Shown here: one piece after another, positions 7,349 to 16,300 of the stretch
How positions within the stretch are numbered: the first letter of the stretch is position 1
Layout of the letters: each line of letters begins with the position of its first letter
Source: Porphyromonas pogonae
GTDB lineage: Bacteria; Bacteroidota; Bacteroidia; Bacteroidales; Porphyromonadaceae
DNA length: 64,000 bases
Reading direction: 5' to 3'
NCBI RefSeq assembly: GCF_036320655.1
Contig: NZ_CP143258.1
Coordinates: 62,001 to 126,000, forward strand
Notes under the pieces: generated by a model
Told to the model about the DNA's origin: nothing
Databases searched by the model: none
The model's input: the letters and a program-made list of their open reading frames with translations, nothing else
Translations under genes and position numbers: made by a program

Positions 7349-7535
7349 GAGACCTTTGCATAGCAGGCAAATTGCTTCGTTGCTTGCGAGATTCGCGCTT
7401 GGTCATTTACCTCAAGTAAACTCCCTGTGCACTCACTCTTAGCGCCTTGCACTTTACCTTCTCTGCCCGGTCAAAGTGTCTTTTGTCGGCTTTCCCTCCA
7501 AAATCCATGAGACTGTTGACTTTTGCAACAGTCTC
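7349..7535 (-). mobile_element. 187-bp MITE, copy A (5-bp target duplication CTACT)
   Basis: The element is bounded by GAGACCTTTGCA and TGCAACAGTCTC, imperfect 12-bp terminal inverted repeats. The right end also forms a hairpin with 10-bp arms (GAGACTGTTG / CAACAGTCTC). Both sides carry CTACT (7344-7348 and 7536-7540). It has the same length as, and only a few differences from, copies B and C, in opposite orientation. It has no coding capacity, so a transposase elsewhere must move it. Confidence 0.88.
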
Positions 7536-7673
7536 CTACTGGACTACCTAACTTTATCTGGAGACTAAGTTGAGCCGCAAAAGAATTAACTTTACACAAT
7601 TGGAACAAAACATTATGACAAGGGGCTGTCTGCTTAAGCAAAGAGCAAGAATGTGTTAATTCGTCGCCCCTTA

Positions 7674-7731
7674 AAAAGCATATTTGAGCGATACACTAAC
7701 CATAAAAATTGTATCGCTCAAATATGCTTTT
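7674..7731. other. Large perfect hairpin (22-bp stem, 14-base loop)
   Basis: Bases 7674-7695 are exactly complementary to 7710-7731. An outer pairing AAGGGGC (7620-7626) with GCCCCTT (7666-7672) encloses a second loop on its left. It lies downstream of the cydB terminator in the direction of cyd transcription. It has no T-tract typical of a terminator on either strand. Confidence 0.75.
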
Positions 7732-7792
7732 AAGGATCGAATAAAATAGAATTACAGGTTATGCTTCTTCAGGATTTAGGCTATATAAAGAG

Positions 7793-7829
7793 AAATCCCT
7801 TGAGAAGCCTTATGCTTCTCAAGGGATTT
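7793..7829 (-). terminator. Terminator of the cyd operon
   Basis: A perfect 16-bp stem (7793-7808 with 7814-7829) closes a 5-base loop, 27 bases beyond the cydB stop. On the minus strand the stem ends in ATTT and runs into a pyrimidine-rich stretch. Confidence 0.75.
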
Positions 7830-7855
7830 ATTCAATCGAGATACTTCTAAGGAGA

Positions 7856-9019
7856 TTAGTAAGTATGATCGGATACTTCCATCTCTTCTTTGGTGATCTT
7901 GTGTAAATCCAGAGATCTCCAAGCGTAGTAGATATATGCCAGCACAAAAGGTATGAGTAATGATACATAACTCATAACTTTGAGCGTAAAGGGACTTGAA
8001 GAACTATTATAGATCGTGAGCGAACTTTGCATATCTGCCACTGAAGGATAATATGAGGTATTGTTGAGACCGGCTACTAAAAGCATAGCCCATACTGCCA
8101 ATACTACTCCTGTACCCTCGAGCCAAATACCTTTTTTGAAATGAGGCTTGAGCAGAGTCAGAATAAGACCGGCCAATACGCCTACTACTCCCAAAAGAAA
8201 AACAATCAGGACAAGAGGCATAGCCAAGAAATTGTGAAGATATTTGTAGGGTTCGAGTGAGATAATTCCTGTAGCAGGATCTACTGCATACCCCGTAGCT
8301 GTGAGCATAAAACCTACGTAAGCCAAGAAAAACACAAGGAAGCATGCGGCATTGACGATAAGTCTCTTGTGGCTTTCCTTTTCCACAAACTCATTGTTGA
8401 TATTATTGATAAAATAAAGCAATGCTGTGGTACGTGAAAGGAAGAATACTGCCAAGCCCAAAACTACATTCCAAGGATTGAGCACTGCTTCAAGTCCGTG
8501 AAGTTGCACTCCTTTGTAAGGGACCCACTGGGAAATAATCTGATTACCTCCCATGATATCCATAATGGAGTTTTTATTGACTATAAAATTGGATCCTGTA
8601 AAGAATGTGGATACTGCTGCTCCGAGGAGTACGGGTGCAAGTACTCCATTGACAAAGAGGAATACCTGATAGGTTTTCTTACCCCAGACATTACCGTGCT
8701 TACTTTGGTACTCGTAAGAGACTGCCTGAATGATAAAGCAAAACAATATGAGCATCCACACCCAATAGGCTCCACCGAAACTGGTAGAGTAAAAGAGTGG
8801 GAATGAAGCAAAGAATGCTCCCCCGAAAGTAACCAGTGTGGTGAAAGTAAACTCCCATTTGCGACCGGTGGAGTTGACCAGCATCTTACGATTGATTTCA
8901 GATTTTCCTAAACTGAAAATCAAAGACTGTCCTCCCTGAACGAAAAGGAGAAAAACTAACAAGGCTCCCAACAGCGAAACCAAGCACCACCAATATTGCT
9001 GTAATGTTGTATAATCCAT
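7856..9019 (-). CDS. cydB: Cytochrome bd ubiquinol oxidase subunit II
   Basis: CydB is the second integral membrane subunit of the cytochrome bd quinol oxidase, a high-affinity terminal oxidase that reduces oxygen to water. The 387-residue protein is largely hydrophobic with eight or nine predicted helices and begins with MDYTTLQQYWWCLVSLLGAL. Length and hydropathy match Bacteroidetes CydB. cydA lies 33 bases upstream and a DUF4492 gene precedes that, the standard Bacteroidetes order. Strong hairpins follow the gene. In this lineage the enzyme supports nanaerobic growth and oxygen protection. Confidence 0.94.
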   Translation of the reverse strand: MDYTTLQQYWWCLVSLLGALLVFLLFVQGGQSLIFSLGKSEINRKMLVNSTGRKWEFTFTTLVTFGGAFFASFPLFYSTSFGGAYWVWMLILFCFIIQAVSYEYQSKHGNVWGKKTYQVFLFVNGVLAPVLLGAAVSTFFTGSNFIVNKNSIMDIMGGNQIISQWVPYKGVQLHGLEAVLNPWNVVLGLAVFFLSRTTALLYFINNINNEFVEKESHKRLIVNAACFLVFFLAYVGFMLTATGYAVDPATGIISLEPYKYLHNFLAMPLVLIVFLLGVVGVLAGLILTLLKPHFKKGIWLEGTGVVLAVWAMLLVAGLNNTSYYPSVADMQSSLTIYNSSSSPFTLKVMSYVSLLIPFVLAYIYYAWRSLDLHKITKEEMEVSDHTY

Positions 9020-9052
9020 ATTTGTATGTTTTATTTATCGGTTGAGAATATG

Positions 9053-10642
9053 TTAGTGATTGCTATTTTCCTGAGTCGGCCCCTGTTTGATAGCTTCAAT
9101 CATAATCTTAATCTCGGCAATAAGCAAGATAGTAAACAGGATAAAGAATAGGAAGAATGTCACTTTCACGGACGAAACCTCGAGTTTAGATATAGCCGCT
9201 TGTACAGGAAGAAGTCCTTGTATTGCCCATGGCTGACGCCCTACTTCAGCAACAATCCAACCGGACTGGCTGGCCATGTAGACAAGTGGTAAGCAAAACA
9301 AAGCTACGATATGGAACCATTTTTGAGATCTGAATTTATCAGGCTTCGATGCAAAAATCCATGTAAGGATGAAGAGTAGGATAAAGATTATACCGGCTCC
9401 AACCATCAGACGGAAAGAGTAATAAATCATAGGTACATTGGGTACTAGTTGGCTTTTATCCTTGAGATAGCCATAACCAAAATAATTAAAATTATCTTCA
9501 AGTGTCTTTCGACTCGATTCCATGGTTACCTTATCATTCTTGGCTTTGGCTTCACTAAAATCCTTGAGTGCACCTATAGCCACTTGTCCTCGACTCATCA
9601 TGCTATCTGCAGAGAGAGCCACTGTACCGTCTTGCTTTACATATCCGCCATCGAGAATGTTATCAATACCTGGGACAAAGCCATCAACAGTGCGGGTAGC
9701 CATCAAAGACAGCATACCGGGAAAAGGAATATTGAAAGCATAAGGATCAACTCCGTCATTGCCGATAGTCTTTTTGGTATTAAGAATACCAAACATGCTG
9801 AGGGGAGTACCTTTGCCGTCAGCATTACGGCCTTGTGCATTAGTTTGGCCTCCATCGTAAAGGGCCTCCATCGCAGCAAGTTTCATAGGTTGATGCTGAG
9901 CAATGTCATAGGCAGAAGAGTCACCTGTTACGGCTGTAAGGACAGCTGCCAAAAGGCCAAAAGGAGCGATCATTTTGGCATTACGCAAAGCAAAGCCCAC
10001 GTTTTTCTTCCTTATTAGATACCATGAACAGATAGCCAAGGCAAAAACAGCGCCCAAAGTCCAGCATGAAGTAGCAGTGTGCCAAAACTTGACCATCGCT
10101 GTAGGAGACAATGCTACAGCCCAAAAATTTTCCATCTCACTGCGGACTGTCTCAGGATTGAACTTCATGCCCACCGGATTTTGCATCCAAGCATTGGCTA
10201 TAAGAATCCATATAGCCGAAAGTGTTGCTCCTATAATAGTGAGCCAAGTAGATGTAAGGTGGAAACCTTTACTTACTTTGCCCCATCCAAAAAACATAAC
10301 AGCAATGAAAGTAGCTTCCATAAAAAACGCTAGGATACCTTCGATAGCCAGTGGAGCACCGAATATATCTCCTACAAACCAGCTATAGTTGGACCAGTTG
10401 GTACCAAACTCAAACTCAAGGATGATCCCTGTAGCCACTCCAATAGCAAAGTTGATACCGAAGAGTTTCTGCCAAAACTTTGCCGATTCTTTCCAGAAAG
10501 TTTCTCCGGTTCTATAATACTTAGTTTCGGCAATTGCCATAATGACACCTAAGCCCAAAGTCAACGGGACAAACAGCCAATGATACATTGCGGTCAGAGC
10601 AAACTGAGCCCTGGACCAATTGAGTAAAGCTTCTAAGTGCAT
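9053..10642 (-). CDS. cydA: Cytochrome bd ubiquinol oxidase subunit I
   Basis: CydA carries the quinol site and all three hemes of cytochrome bd. In the 529-residue protein the expected ligands are visible: His21 in MYHWLF (heme b595), His188 in KFWH and Met413 in FRLMVG (heme b558). Glu101 and Glu109 lie in the helix that lines the proton path. GRQPW is at 468-472. The segment between about residues 250 and 400 is the long periplasmic Q-loop. It is cotranscribed with DUF4492 (44-base gap) and cydB (33-base gap) from the promoter near 10955, which bears an inverted repeat. Confidence 0.96.
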   Translation of the reverse strand: MHLEALLNWSRAQFALTAMYHWLFVPLTLGLGVIMAIAETKYYRTGETFWKESAKFWQKLFGINFAIGVATGIILEFEFGTNWSNYSWFVGDIFGAPLAIEGILAFFMEATFIAVMFFGWGKVSKGFHLTSTWLTIIGATLSAIWILIANAWMQNPVGMKFNPETVRSEMENFWAVALSPTAMVKFWHTATSCWTLGAVFALAICSWYLIRKKNVGFALRNAKMIAPFGLLAAVLTAVTGDSSAYDIAQHQPMKLAAMEALYDGGQTNAQGRNADGKGTPLSMFGILNTKKTIGNDGVDPYAFNIPFPGMLSLMATRTVDGFVPGIDNILDGGYVKQDGTVALSADSMMSRGQVAIGALKDFSEAKAKNDKVTMESSRKTLEDNFNYFGYGYLKDKSQLVPNVPMIYYSFRLMVGAGIIFILLFILTWIFASKPDKFRSQKWFHIVALFCLPLVYMASQSGWIVAEVGRQPWAIQGLLPVQAAISKLEVSSVKVTFFLFFILFTILLIAEIKIMIEAIKQGPTQENSNH

Positions 10643-10686
10643 ATGAATATTATTTATTGATTATGTTGGTCATATATTATTTGTTA

Positions 10687-10926
10687 TTATTCGTTACCAC
10701 GTTCAATAAGTTCTTTTTGAACATAACGGGACTGACCATCACGATCAGATGATTGTTGCTTCAGAAAATTGGGGAAAAAGAACAGACGCAGTACAAAAAA
10801 CATGATAAAGAGCTTAATAATAATAATAGCCCATAGCTTACGTCCAAGTTTCATTTCCCTAAATCCCTGCCTGTAAAAATGATATACCCTCTTAAACGGG
10901 TTTTTACGAACCTGTAAATCTTCCAT
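10687..10926 (-). CDS. DUF4492 protein, cytochrome bd-associated small membrane protein
   Basis: This 79-residue protein has one hydrophobic helix (about residues 29-46, KLWAIIIIKLFIMFFVLRLF) between basic flanks. It matches DUF4492, a family found just upstream of cydAB in Bacteroidetes. It may be a small accessory subunit of the oxidase or an assembly factor, by analogy with CydX; this is inference. The ATG at 10926 is chosen because it gives MEDLQVRKNPFKRVYHFY, the usual family N-terminus, and lies about 25 bases after a perfect -7 box. A longer frame from 10965 would start upstream of that promoter. Confidence 0.8.
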   Translation of the reverse strand: MEDLQVRKNPFKRVYHFYRQGFREMKLGRKLWAIIIIKLFIMFFVLRLFFFPNFLKQQSSDRDGQSRYVQKELIERGNE

Positions 10927-10951
10927 GATCAATAGGTAATTTGAATCACTA

Positions 10952-10959
10952 CAAATATA
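10952..10959 (-). promoter_or_regulatory. -7 box of the DUF4492-cydA-cydB operon
   Basis: The minus strand reads TATATTTG, an exact TAnnTTTG match, 25 bases before the DUF4492 ATG. The inverted repeat at 10964-10991 lies directly upstream. Confidence 0.7.
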
Positions 10960-10963
10960 TGGC

Positions 10964-11013
10964 ATAAATATGAGACAAACCTCATATTTATTCTTAAAAA
11001 AGATAAATATGAG
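10964..11013. promoter_or_regulatory. Inverted repeat with a third half-site at the cyd promoter
   Basis: ATAAATATGAG (10964-10974) and CTCATATTTAT (10981-10991) form a perfect 11-bp inverted repeat with a 6-base spacer. A third copy of ATAAATATGAG follows at 11003-11013. The palindrome covers the region from about -12 to -40 of the cyd promoter, so it probably binds a regulator. The protein is not identifiable from this window. Confidence 0.65.
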
Positions 11014-11094
11014 GCAAATTCAGGGCGCAAAAGAACAAAATCCAATCAAAACCAGGGGGAAGATATCGAATTTTGCCCTATGGATGTGTGAAAT

Positions 11095-11370
11095 TTATTT
11101 ATTTACTTCTTCAAACTCGACATAGTCATCACTATTCTTTTTTTCAAATTTACGCTTGGCTATATCATCGAAATCTACCTTTTCGGCAGATTTTTCATCT
11201 TCTGATTGTGTAGTATCATAATCTCCTCTACGACCGGCATCGGTGTAGTGCCGTGCTCTTTCATTCATTTTTTCCTGCATAGTACGCATGGCTTTATTAA
11301 AAGCCCAACGGCTGATATACGGCCACAATAAATAAACAAGCAGGATTACTAATAACAGTATGTAAAACAT
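11095..11370 (-). CDS. DUF4834 family small membrane protein
   Basis: The 91-residue protein starts with a single membrane helix (MFYILLLVILLVYLLWPYIS), followed by a basic segment and an acidic tail with ARHYTDAGRRGDYDTTQ and VDFDDIAKRKFEKKN. This matches DUF4834, found in Bacteroidetes next to pssA. The gene lies 47 bases downstream of pssA and is likely in the psd-pssA operon. No function is known; the linkage suggests a membrane or phospholipid role. Confidence 0.78.
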   Translation of the reverse strand: MFYILLLVILLVYLLWPYISRWAFNKAMRTMQEKMNERARHYTDAGRRGDYDTTQSEDEKSAEKVDFDDIAKRKFEKKNSDDYVEFEEVNK

Positions 11371-11417
11371 TTTTTGCCTTGAATAATTAAGTAAGACTTA
11401 CATTCAAATATAATCAA

Positions 11418-12104
11418 TTAGTTTTTCTTCTCACCAATAACCGACAGTAATATATAAAGTAATACAGCCGGCGCAAATCCGCCAAGATGAAATACTCCTA
11501 TAGATATAACGCTCAAAATAATCAAAGCGTATCTGCTTTCATTGCCTTTGAAACCCAACCCGTGAATTTTGAATGAAAACATAGGGATCTCACTAATCAT
11601 GAACCAACAGAATAACAAAATAAAAATGTACATGACAGGGAAAAGAAAATAAGGAGACAAAGCAAAAGGATGCTGATAGAGCATAGACGACAAACCGATC
11701 CAGAATAAAGCATTGGACGGGACGGGAAGACCTATAAAAGAGGTGGTCTGACGTGTATCGTTATTGAACTTTGCCAAGCGGAGAGCTGCAAAAACTCCTA
11801 TAAGAAGAGAAGGTAATGCAAGATAAAGATTACCGGAAAGCTGTAAAACATAAAAAAGTAAGATGGAGGGTGCCACTCCAAAACTCACTACATCTGCCAA
11901 AGAGTCCAAATCTTTGCCGATAGGTGACGAAACATGCAGAGCTCTGGCAGCCAAGCCATCGAAAAAATCAAATACAGCCGCAAGGATAATAAGGGCAATA
12001 GCCCACTGAACGGAGTTTAGCCACAAAACACAGATTATAGACAACACACCTGACAAAAGATTCATACAGGTGATCGCGTTAGGGATATGTTTTTTGATGT
12101 TCAT
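11418..12104 (-). CDS. pssA: CDP-diacylglycerol--serine O-phosphatidyltransferase
   Basis: PssA makes phosphatidylserine from CDP-diacylglycerol and serine in the inner membrane. The 228-residue protein contains the full CDP-alcohol phosphotransferase motif D-G-x2-A-R-x8-G-x3-D-x3-D at residues 49-71 (DGLAAR, Gly63, Asp67, Asp71) and several membrane helices. It lies 19 bases after psd, whose product decarboxylates phosphatidylserine, so two consecutive steps of phosphatidylethanolamine synthesis are co-transcribed. DUF4834 follows. Confidence 0.95.
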   Translation of the reverse strand: MNIKKHIPNAITCMNLLSGVLSIICVLWLNSVQWAIALIILAAVFDFFDGLAARALHVSSPIGKDLDSLADVVSFGVAPSILLFYVLQLSGNLYLALPSLLIGVFAALRLAKFNNDTRQTTSFIGLPVPSNALFWIGLSSMLYQHPFALSPYFLFPVMYIFILLFCWFMISEIPMFSFKIHGLGFKGNESRYALIILSVISIGVFHLGGFAPAVLLYILLSVIGEKKN

Positions 12105-12123
12105 AGCTGTATGTGCTATAAGA

Positions 12124-12789
12124 TTATAATGGAAGACGAGCTATTTGAGTAATATTACCTTGTACATTTTGCTTGAGAGTTACCATTACCTCTGAGTCCA
12201 ATGGTAAAAAGACATCTACACGTGACCCAAATTTGATAAAGCCCAAATTATCGTTGATCTGAGCTACATCACCGGCTTGCGGATAAGTGACAATGCGTTG
12301 TGCTACAGCTCCGGCTATCTGACGCACCAGGATGCGATGACCTTCAGGGGTGCGTATGATTACTGTAGATCTTTCGTTGTCTGTACTGCTTTTGGGTAAA
12401 TACGCCGCCATAAATTTTCCATTCTGGTGAGAAGAATGCTCCACAACACCATTACACGGAATCCAATTGACATGTATATTGAAAACAGACATAAATATAG
12501 ATATCTGCTTACAACGACAATGAAGATGCTCAGTCTCCTCCACTTCTTCAATTACAACCACTCTGCCATCTGCGGGAGCCATCACTGATCCCGGCACATC
12601 GGCCAACGGGGTCTTACGAGCTTGATAACGAAAGAAATTGAGGACAAGGAGATATAATATGGAAGAGAGGACGAGTACTACCCAAGGGAATACCATACCT
12701 CCTGCAAAAGCGAATACTGATGTATTGATCGCTACCAATACGGCAGCCATACTAAAGAGCAAACCGGCTCCTTCTTTATGTATTGTCAT
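12124..12789 (-). CDS. psd: Phosphatidylserine decarboxylase proenzyme
   Basis: Psd converts phosphatidylserine to phosphatidylethanolamine using a pyruvoyl group formed by self-cleavage. Cleavage occurs at the Gly-Ser bond in KFGSRVDV (Gly188-Ser189 with the ATG start). The 221-residue length matches the short archaeal/Bacteroidetes-type Psd. Other conserved parts are MAPADGRVV near residues 70-78 and FMSVFNIHVNW near 99-109, with two membrane helices at the N-terminus. The ATG at 12789 is preferred over a TTG seven codons earlier. It heads the psd-pssA-DUF4834 unit. Confidence 0.93.
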   Translation of the reverse strand: MTIHKEGAGLLFSMAAVLVAINTSVFAFAGGMVFPWVVLVLSSILYLLVLNFFRYQARKTPLADVPGSVMAPADGRVVVIEEVEETEHLHCRCKQISIFMSVFNIHVNWIPCNGVVEHSSHQNGKFMAAYLPKSSTDNERSTVIIRTPEGHRILVRQIAGAVAQRIVTYPQAGDVAQINDNLGFIKFGSRVDVFLPLDSEVMVTLKQNVQGNITQIARLPL

Positions 12790-12823
12790 TTTTATATATA
12801 ATGATGGCAATTAAATATTTTTG

Positions 12824-12831
12824 CAAAGTTA
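12824..12831 (-). promoter_or_regulatory. -7 box of the psd-pssA-DUF4834 unit
   Basis: The minus strand reads TAACTTTG, an exact TAnnTTTG match, about 35 bases upstream of the psd ATG. Confidence 0.6.
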
Positions 12832-13036
12832 GCTTTTTCATCTGTAATTTCACGCATTTATGATAATTGAGCAGTTTTCATCGTCTTTTATACTGTATCC
12901 TTATTTCCAACCTTTATCACTAAAACGCACATCAACATAAAATCTTAACCGATATTTAATATCATTTAGGACATAAACGTTTGGTTTCAACACTTTTATT
13001 ATTAAATTAACAGTCTCAAATAATATACCCGTAACA

Positions 13037-13243
13037 ATGAATCCTACCCTATATATCATCTTAGTAGTATTGGTAGTCATCATCGTTTTGGTGGCAATAC
13101 AAACCTTGTATATGCAGGCCCGCAAATGGCTTTCCTACAAGGAACTCAACAGCCCGAAAAACAAATTATGGCTCAAACTTATATACTATTTGCTTATCAG
13201 TATAGTCGCGGTATTGCTTTTTACATTGCTCAGAGGCATGTAG
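13037..13243 (+). CDS. Small two-helix membrane protein, hypothetical
   Basis: The 68-residue frame encodes two hydrophobic segments (about 5-24 and 48-66) separated by a basic loop rich in lysine (KWLSYKELNSPKNKLWLK). That pattern suits a small inner-membrane protein. It begins at an ATG and lies on its own between the divergent psd operon and tamB, ending 136 bases before tamB. I do not recognise the family. A frame on the opposite strand overlaps it, but the hydropathy favours this one. Confidence 0.45.
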   Translation: MNPTLYIILVVLVVIIVLVAIQTLYMQARKWLSYKELNSPKNKLWLKLIYYLLISIVAVLLFTLLRGM

Positions 13244-13348
13244 GCTTATGCGGATAAATAACGGAAATGGTGAGTCAATCTATATCTTTTGTCGGTGATA
13301 CTCACAGAAGATAAGGGATATGATTATATCAATTTATTCTCTTTTCAC

Positions 13349-13356
13349 TACATTTG
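13349..13356 (+). promoter_or_regulatory. -7 box of tamB-tamL
   Basis: TACATTTG is an exact TAnnTTTG match 23 bases before the tamB ATG. Confidence 0.65.
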
Positions 13357-13379
13357 CATAGAAACACATATATAATCAG

Positions 13380-16300
13380 ATGGCTATACGGAAAAGACTC
13401 TGGAAACGAATCATTCTTTCTATCATACTACTCCCCATTGCACTCGTCTTATTGGCGGCATTGCTCCTTTATACCCCACCCGTACAAAAGTGGGCCATTA
13501 AATTAGTTGCCGAAAAGGCATCCAAAGCCACGGGAATGGATATCAAGGTAAAAAGCCTGCACCTCTCTTTTCCTCTCAAAATCGTACTGGACGATGTAGT
13601 GGTAGTAAAACCTCCGCAAGACACTATGCTGAGAGTGGGAGAACTGCATACTCTGATATCACCCCTGCCGCTGCTCTCCAATGACTACCTTATCCCTGTA
13701 CTCAAACTCAAAAAGGTTCGCTTCTCCATGAGCGATAGTACGGGCCTGTCTCACACCAAAGTGCTCATCAACTCATTGGATGCATATGAAGTATCGATAA
13801 AGCCGGACAAGCACAAAGCGAAACTAGGCAATTGGTACATAGACGATGCCTATGTCTACTACAGTAGCACCGATACGGTGAAAAAGCCGGAGGAAAAGAA
13901 AGATACATTACTCTGGAACGTCAGTCTGAACAAACTGGATATAAGCCGCCTGAAAACCAAAATCATCATGCCGTATGACAGTTTGCTTCTGGATATCAAT
14001 CTCCCTGAAGGCAAACTGCGTGATGTAAAAGCCGATTTGAAAGAAATGCATTTCAAAGCCGGATATTTGGCTCTCAAGAAAGCTTACGGCCTATATGCTC
14101 AAGATTCCTTACCTGCCCGCAAGGATTTCTTCGATTATAAGCATATCTATGCAGACGACCTCAATCTGATAGCAGAGAAGATAGATTCTCACGGCTCTGA
14201 ACTCGATCTTAGAGTAAGGAAAGGGAGTTTCAAAGAACGTAGCGGTCTTGTTCTGGAGTATCTCAAGGGAAGATATCAGATGGATTCGCTACAAATGTCT
14301 GTGACCGACATCTCAATGCGCACCTCGAAATCAGAGTTATACGGATCTGCCCAAATGCCTTGGAATATTTTCCGTGGTGATACTACAGCCAAAGCAGACA
14401 TCGGCGTACAGCTTTCATTGGGGCTTGAAGACTTCAATCGATTTTCCGACAAAAAGCTCATAGCTCTAAGAGAAGTAAAAGGCGAATACGGAGGTCACAG
14501 GGAATCCAAAGAGTCTTTACCACCCATTGATCTCACGCTATTTGCAAAAGGATCGCTTACCGAGCTCAACGTAGATCAGCTGTCTATGTTTTGGCTCACT
14601 GTAATGGACTTTGATGCCGAAGGTAAGTTTTACAATCTGACCAATGATAAAACTCGAGCAGGAGACTTCAAACTCAGTGCAGGTTTTCAGGAGCAGGCCT
14701 CATCATTACTGTCTTTTATTAATAAGGAGACAGCTGCCAAATACCACATTCCGCAAGGGATGACCATCGATGGGGATCTGAAGATCAAGCGGGGCAATTA
14801 TAACGCTAACCTGCTTGTAAGAGACCGCAACTCTAAGCTCACCCTGAAGGGGTTATTTGCCCAAGGAAGCAAAACATATCAGGCCGATATCCTGGCGCAT
14901 CAATTCAATCTGCGACGCTTTATGCCCAAAGATTCACTTGGTATCGTAGAGGCCACGATCAAAGCTTCAGGGCAAGGTACAGATATCTTGAGCGAGCGTT
15001 CACGTGCAGCTATAAGAGCCAAGGTAGACTATTTCAACCGCGGTAAAATGGTAATCAAAGACCTCACATTGGACGGCTCACTGAAGAAAGGTGTAATGAG
15101 TATGGCACTCAACAGCACAAGCTCCAATGCGATGCTCACGGGACAGATAGATGCACTCCTCAATAAAAAGAGGATAGATGGCTCTATGTTTTTCAATGTT
15201 GACACCTTGGATTTGTATAGCCTCGGATTTTACGGCACACCGCTCAGTCTTTCTTTGCAGATGAACGGCGAGATCAAAAGCGACCTCAAAGAAACACACC
15301 ATATCACGGCTGATATCACAGACACAAAGCTACGCCTCAATGGGAAGAATATAGATCCCAAAGCAATCAAACTATTGGTAGATACACGCCCCGATAGTAT
15401 CAAAGCCAATGTCACAGCCGGAGATTTATATGTAAATATAGGGATTGGTGAAGGAATCAATAAGTTTAAGATCACCGCCAGCAATCTCTCCAAGGAGATC
15501 AACAAAAACATTGAATCTATCATCAAGGAACAAGATACCAACGGCAAACTTTCCACACTTGTCAGGATGCTACCTACGGCCTGCCTTGATATAAACATGG
15601 GACGTGAAAATGCTTTACGATACTACTTGCAAGAGAAAAGAATTGCCTTCAACCGCTTAGACACACATATCAAAACATCTGCGCAAAGCGGCATCACAGG
15701 CTTTGTGGATGTCAAAGGATTTATGCTCGATACCTTGAGAGTCAACTCTGCCCAGTTGCTTCTGGAGACCTACCGCTATGAGAAAACATTGGAAGATGTA
15801 TCTACCGATCTGGGCAACAACCGCTATAAATCCAAGCTTGCCGAAAATATTACAGGCAACGATAGCTTGGCGTTAGGACTCAATGTTGTGATCAACAAAG
15901 AAAAGTATCGCAACCAAAAGCCATTTATAGCTACAATGGAAATGCTGTTTAATCTGCAACAGGCAAAGGCTGGAGTGGCATTATACGATAGTCGCAACCA
16001 ACTGCAACACAAAGTAGAGGCATTGGGCAGATGGGACAAAGCTAAATACGGACTCAAGATTACAAGTGACACGCTCCTTTTGGCTTATAATAAGTTTAAA
16101 GTCAATAGTGAAAACTACATTTATCTTCACAAAAAGGACAAACGCATACAAGCCAATCTGGATCTCACCGGAGCAGATAGCAGCTTGATAAGTTTACACT
16201 CTGTAGACAGCGTACCGGGCTACGAAGAATTACATTTGCTGGTACAACGCTTGGAGCTAAGCAGGTTCAAAGACATGCCATTCATGCCAGAGATAAGCGG

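Larger units (their letters stand above)
6364..7855. other. Long intergenic region with repeats and hairpins
   Basis: This 1.5-kb stretch separates the oxidoreductase promoter from the end of the cyd operon. It holds operator 2, an orphan + strand promoter (6647-6678) and terminator (6931-6969), a 22-bp-period array (6991-7114), a complete MITE copy (7349-7535), a 22-bp perfect hairpin (7674-7731) and the cydB terminator (7793-7829). I see no convincing protein gene. A 36-codon frame at 6755-6865 lies inside the orphan transcript but matches nothing I recognise. Confidence 0.75.

Noticed and set aside
13009-13018. AACAGTCTC resembling the MITE end
   Set aside because: Only nine bases match and there is no terminal partner or target duplication; chance is likely.
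12901-13125. 74-codon - strand ORF
   Set aside because: It overlaps the small two-helix membrane protein frame, which has better hydropathy.
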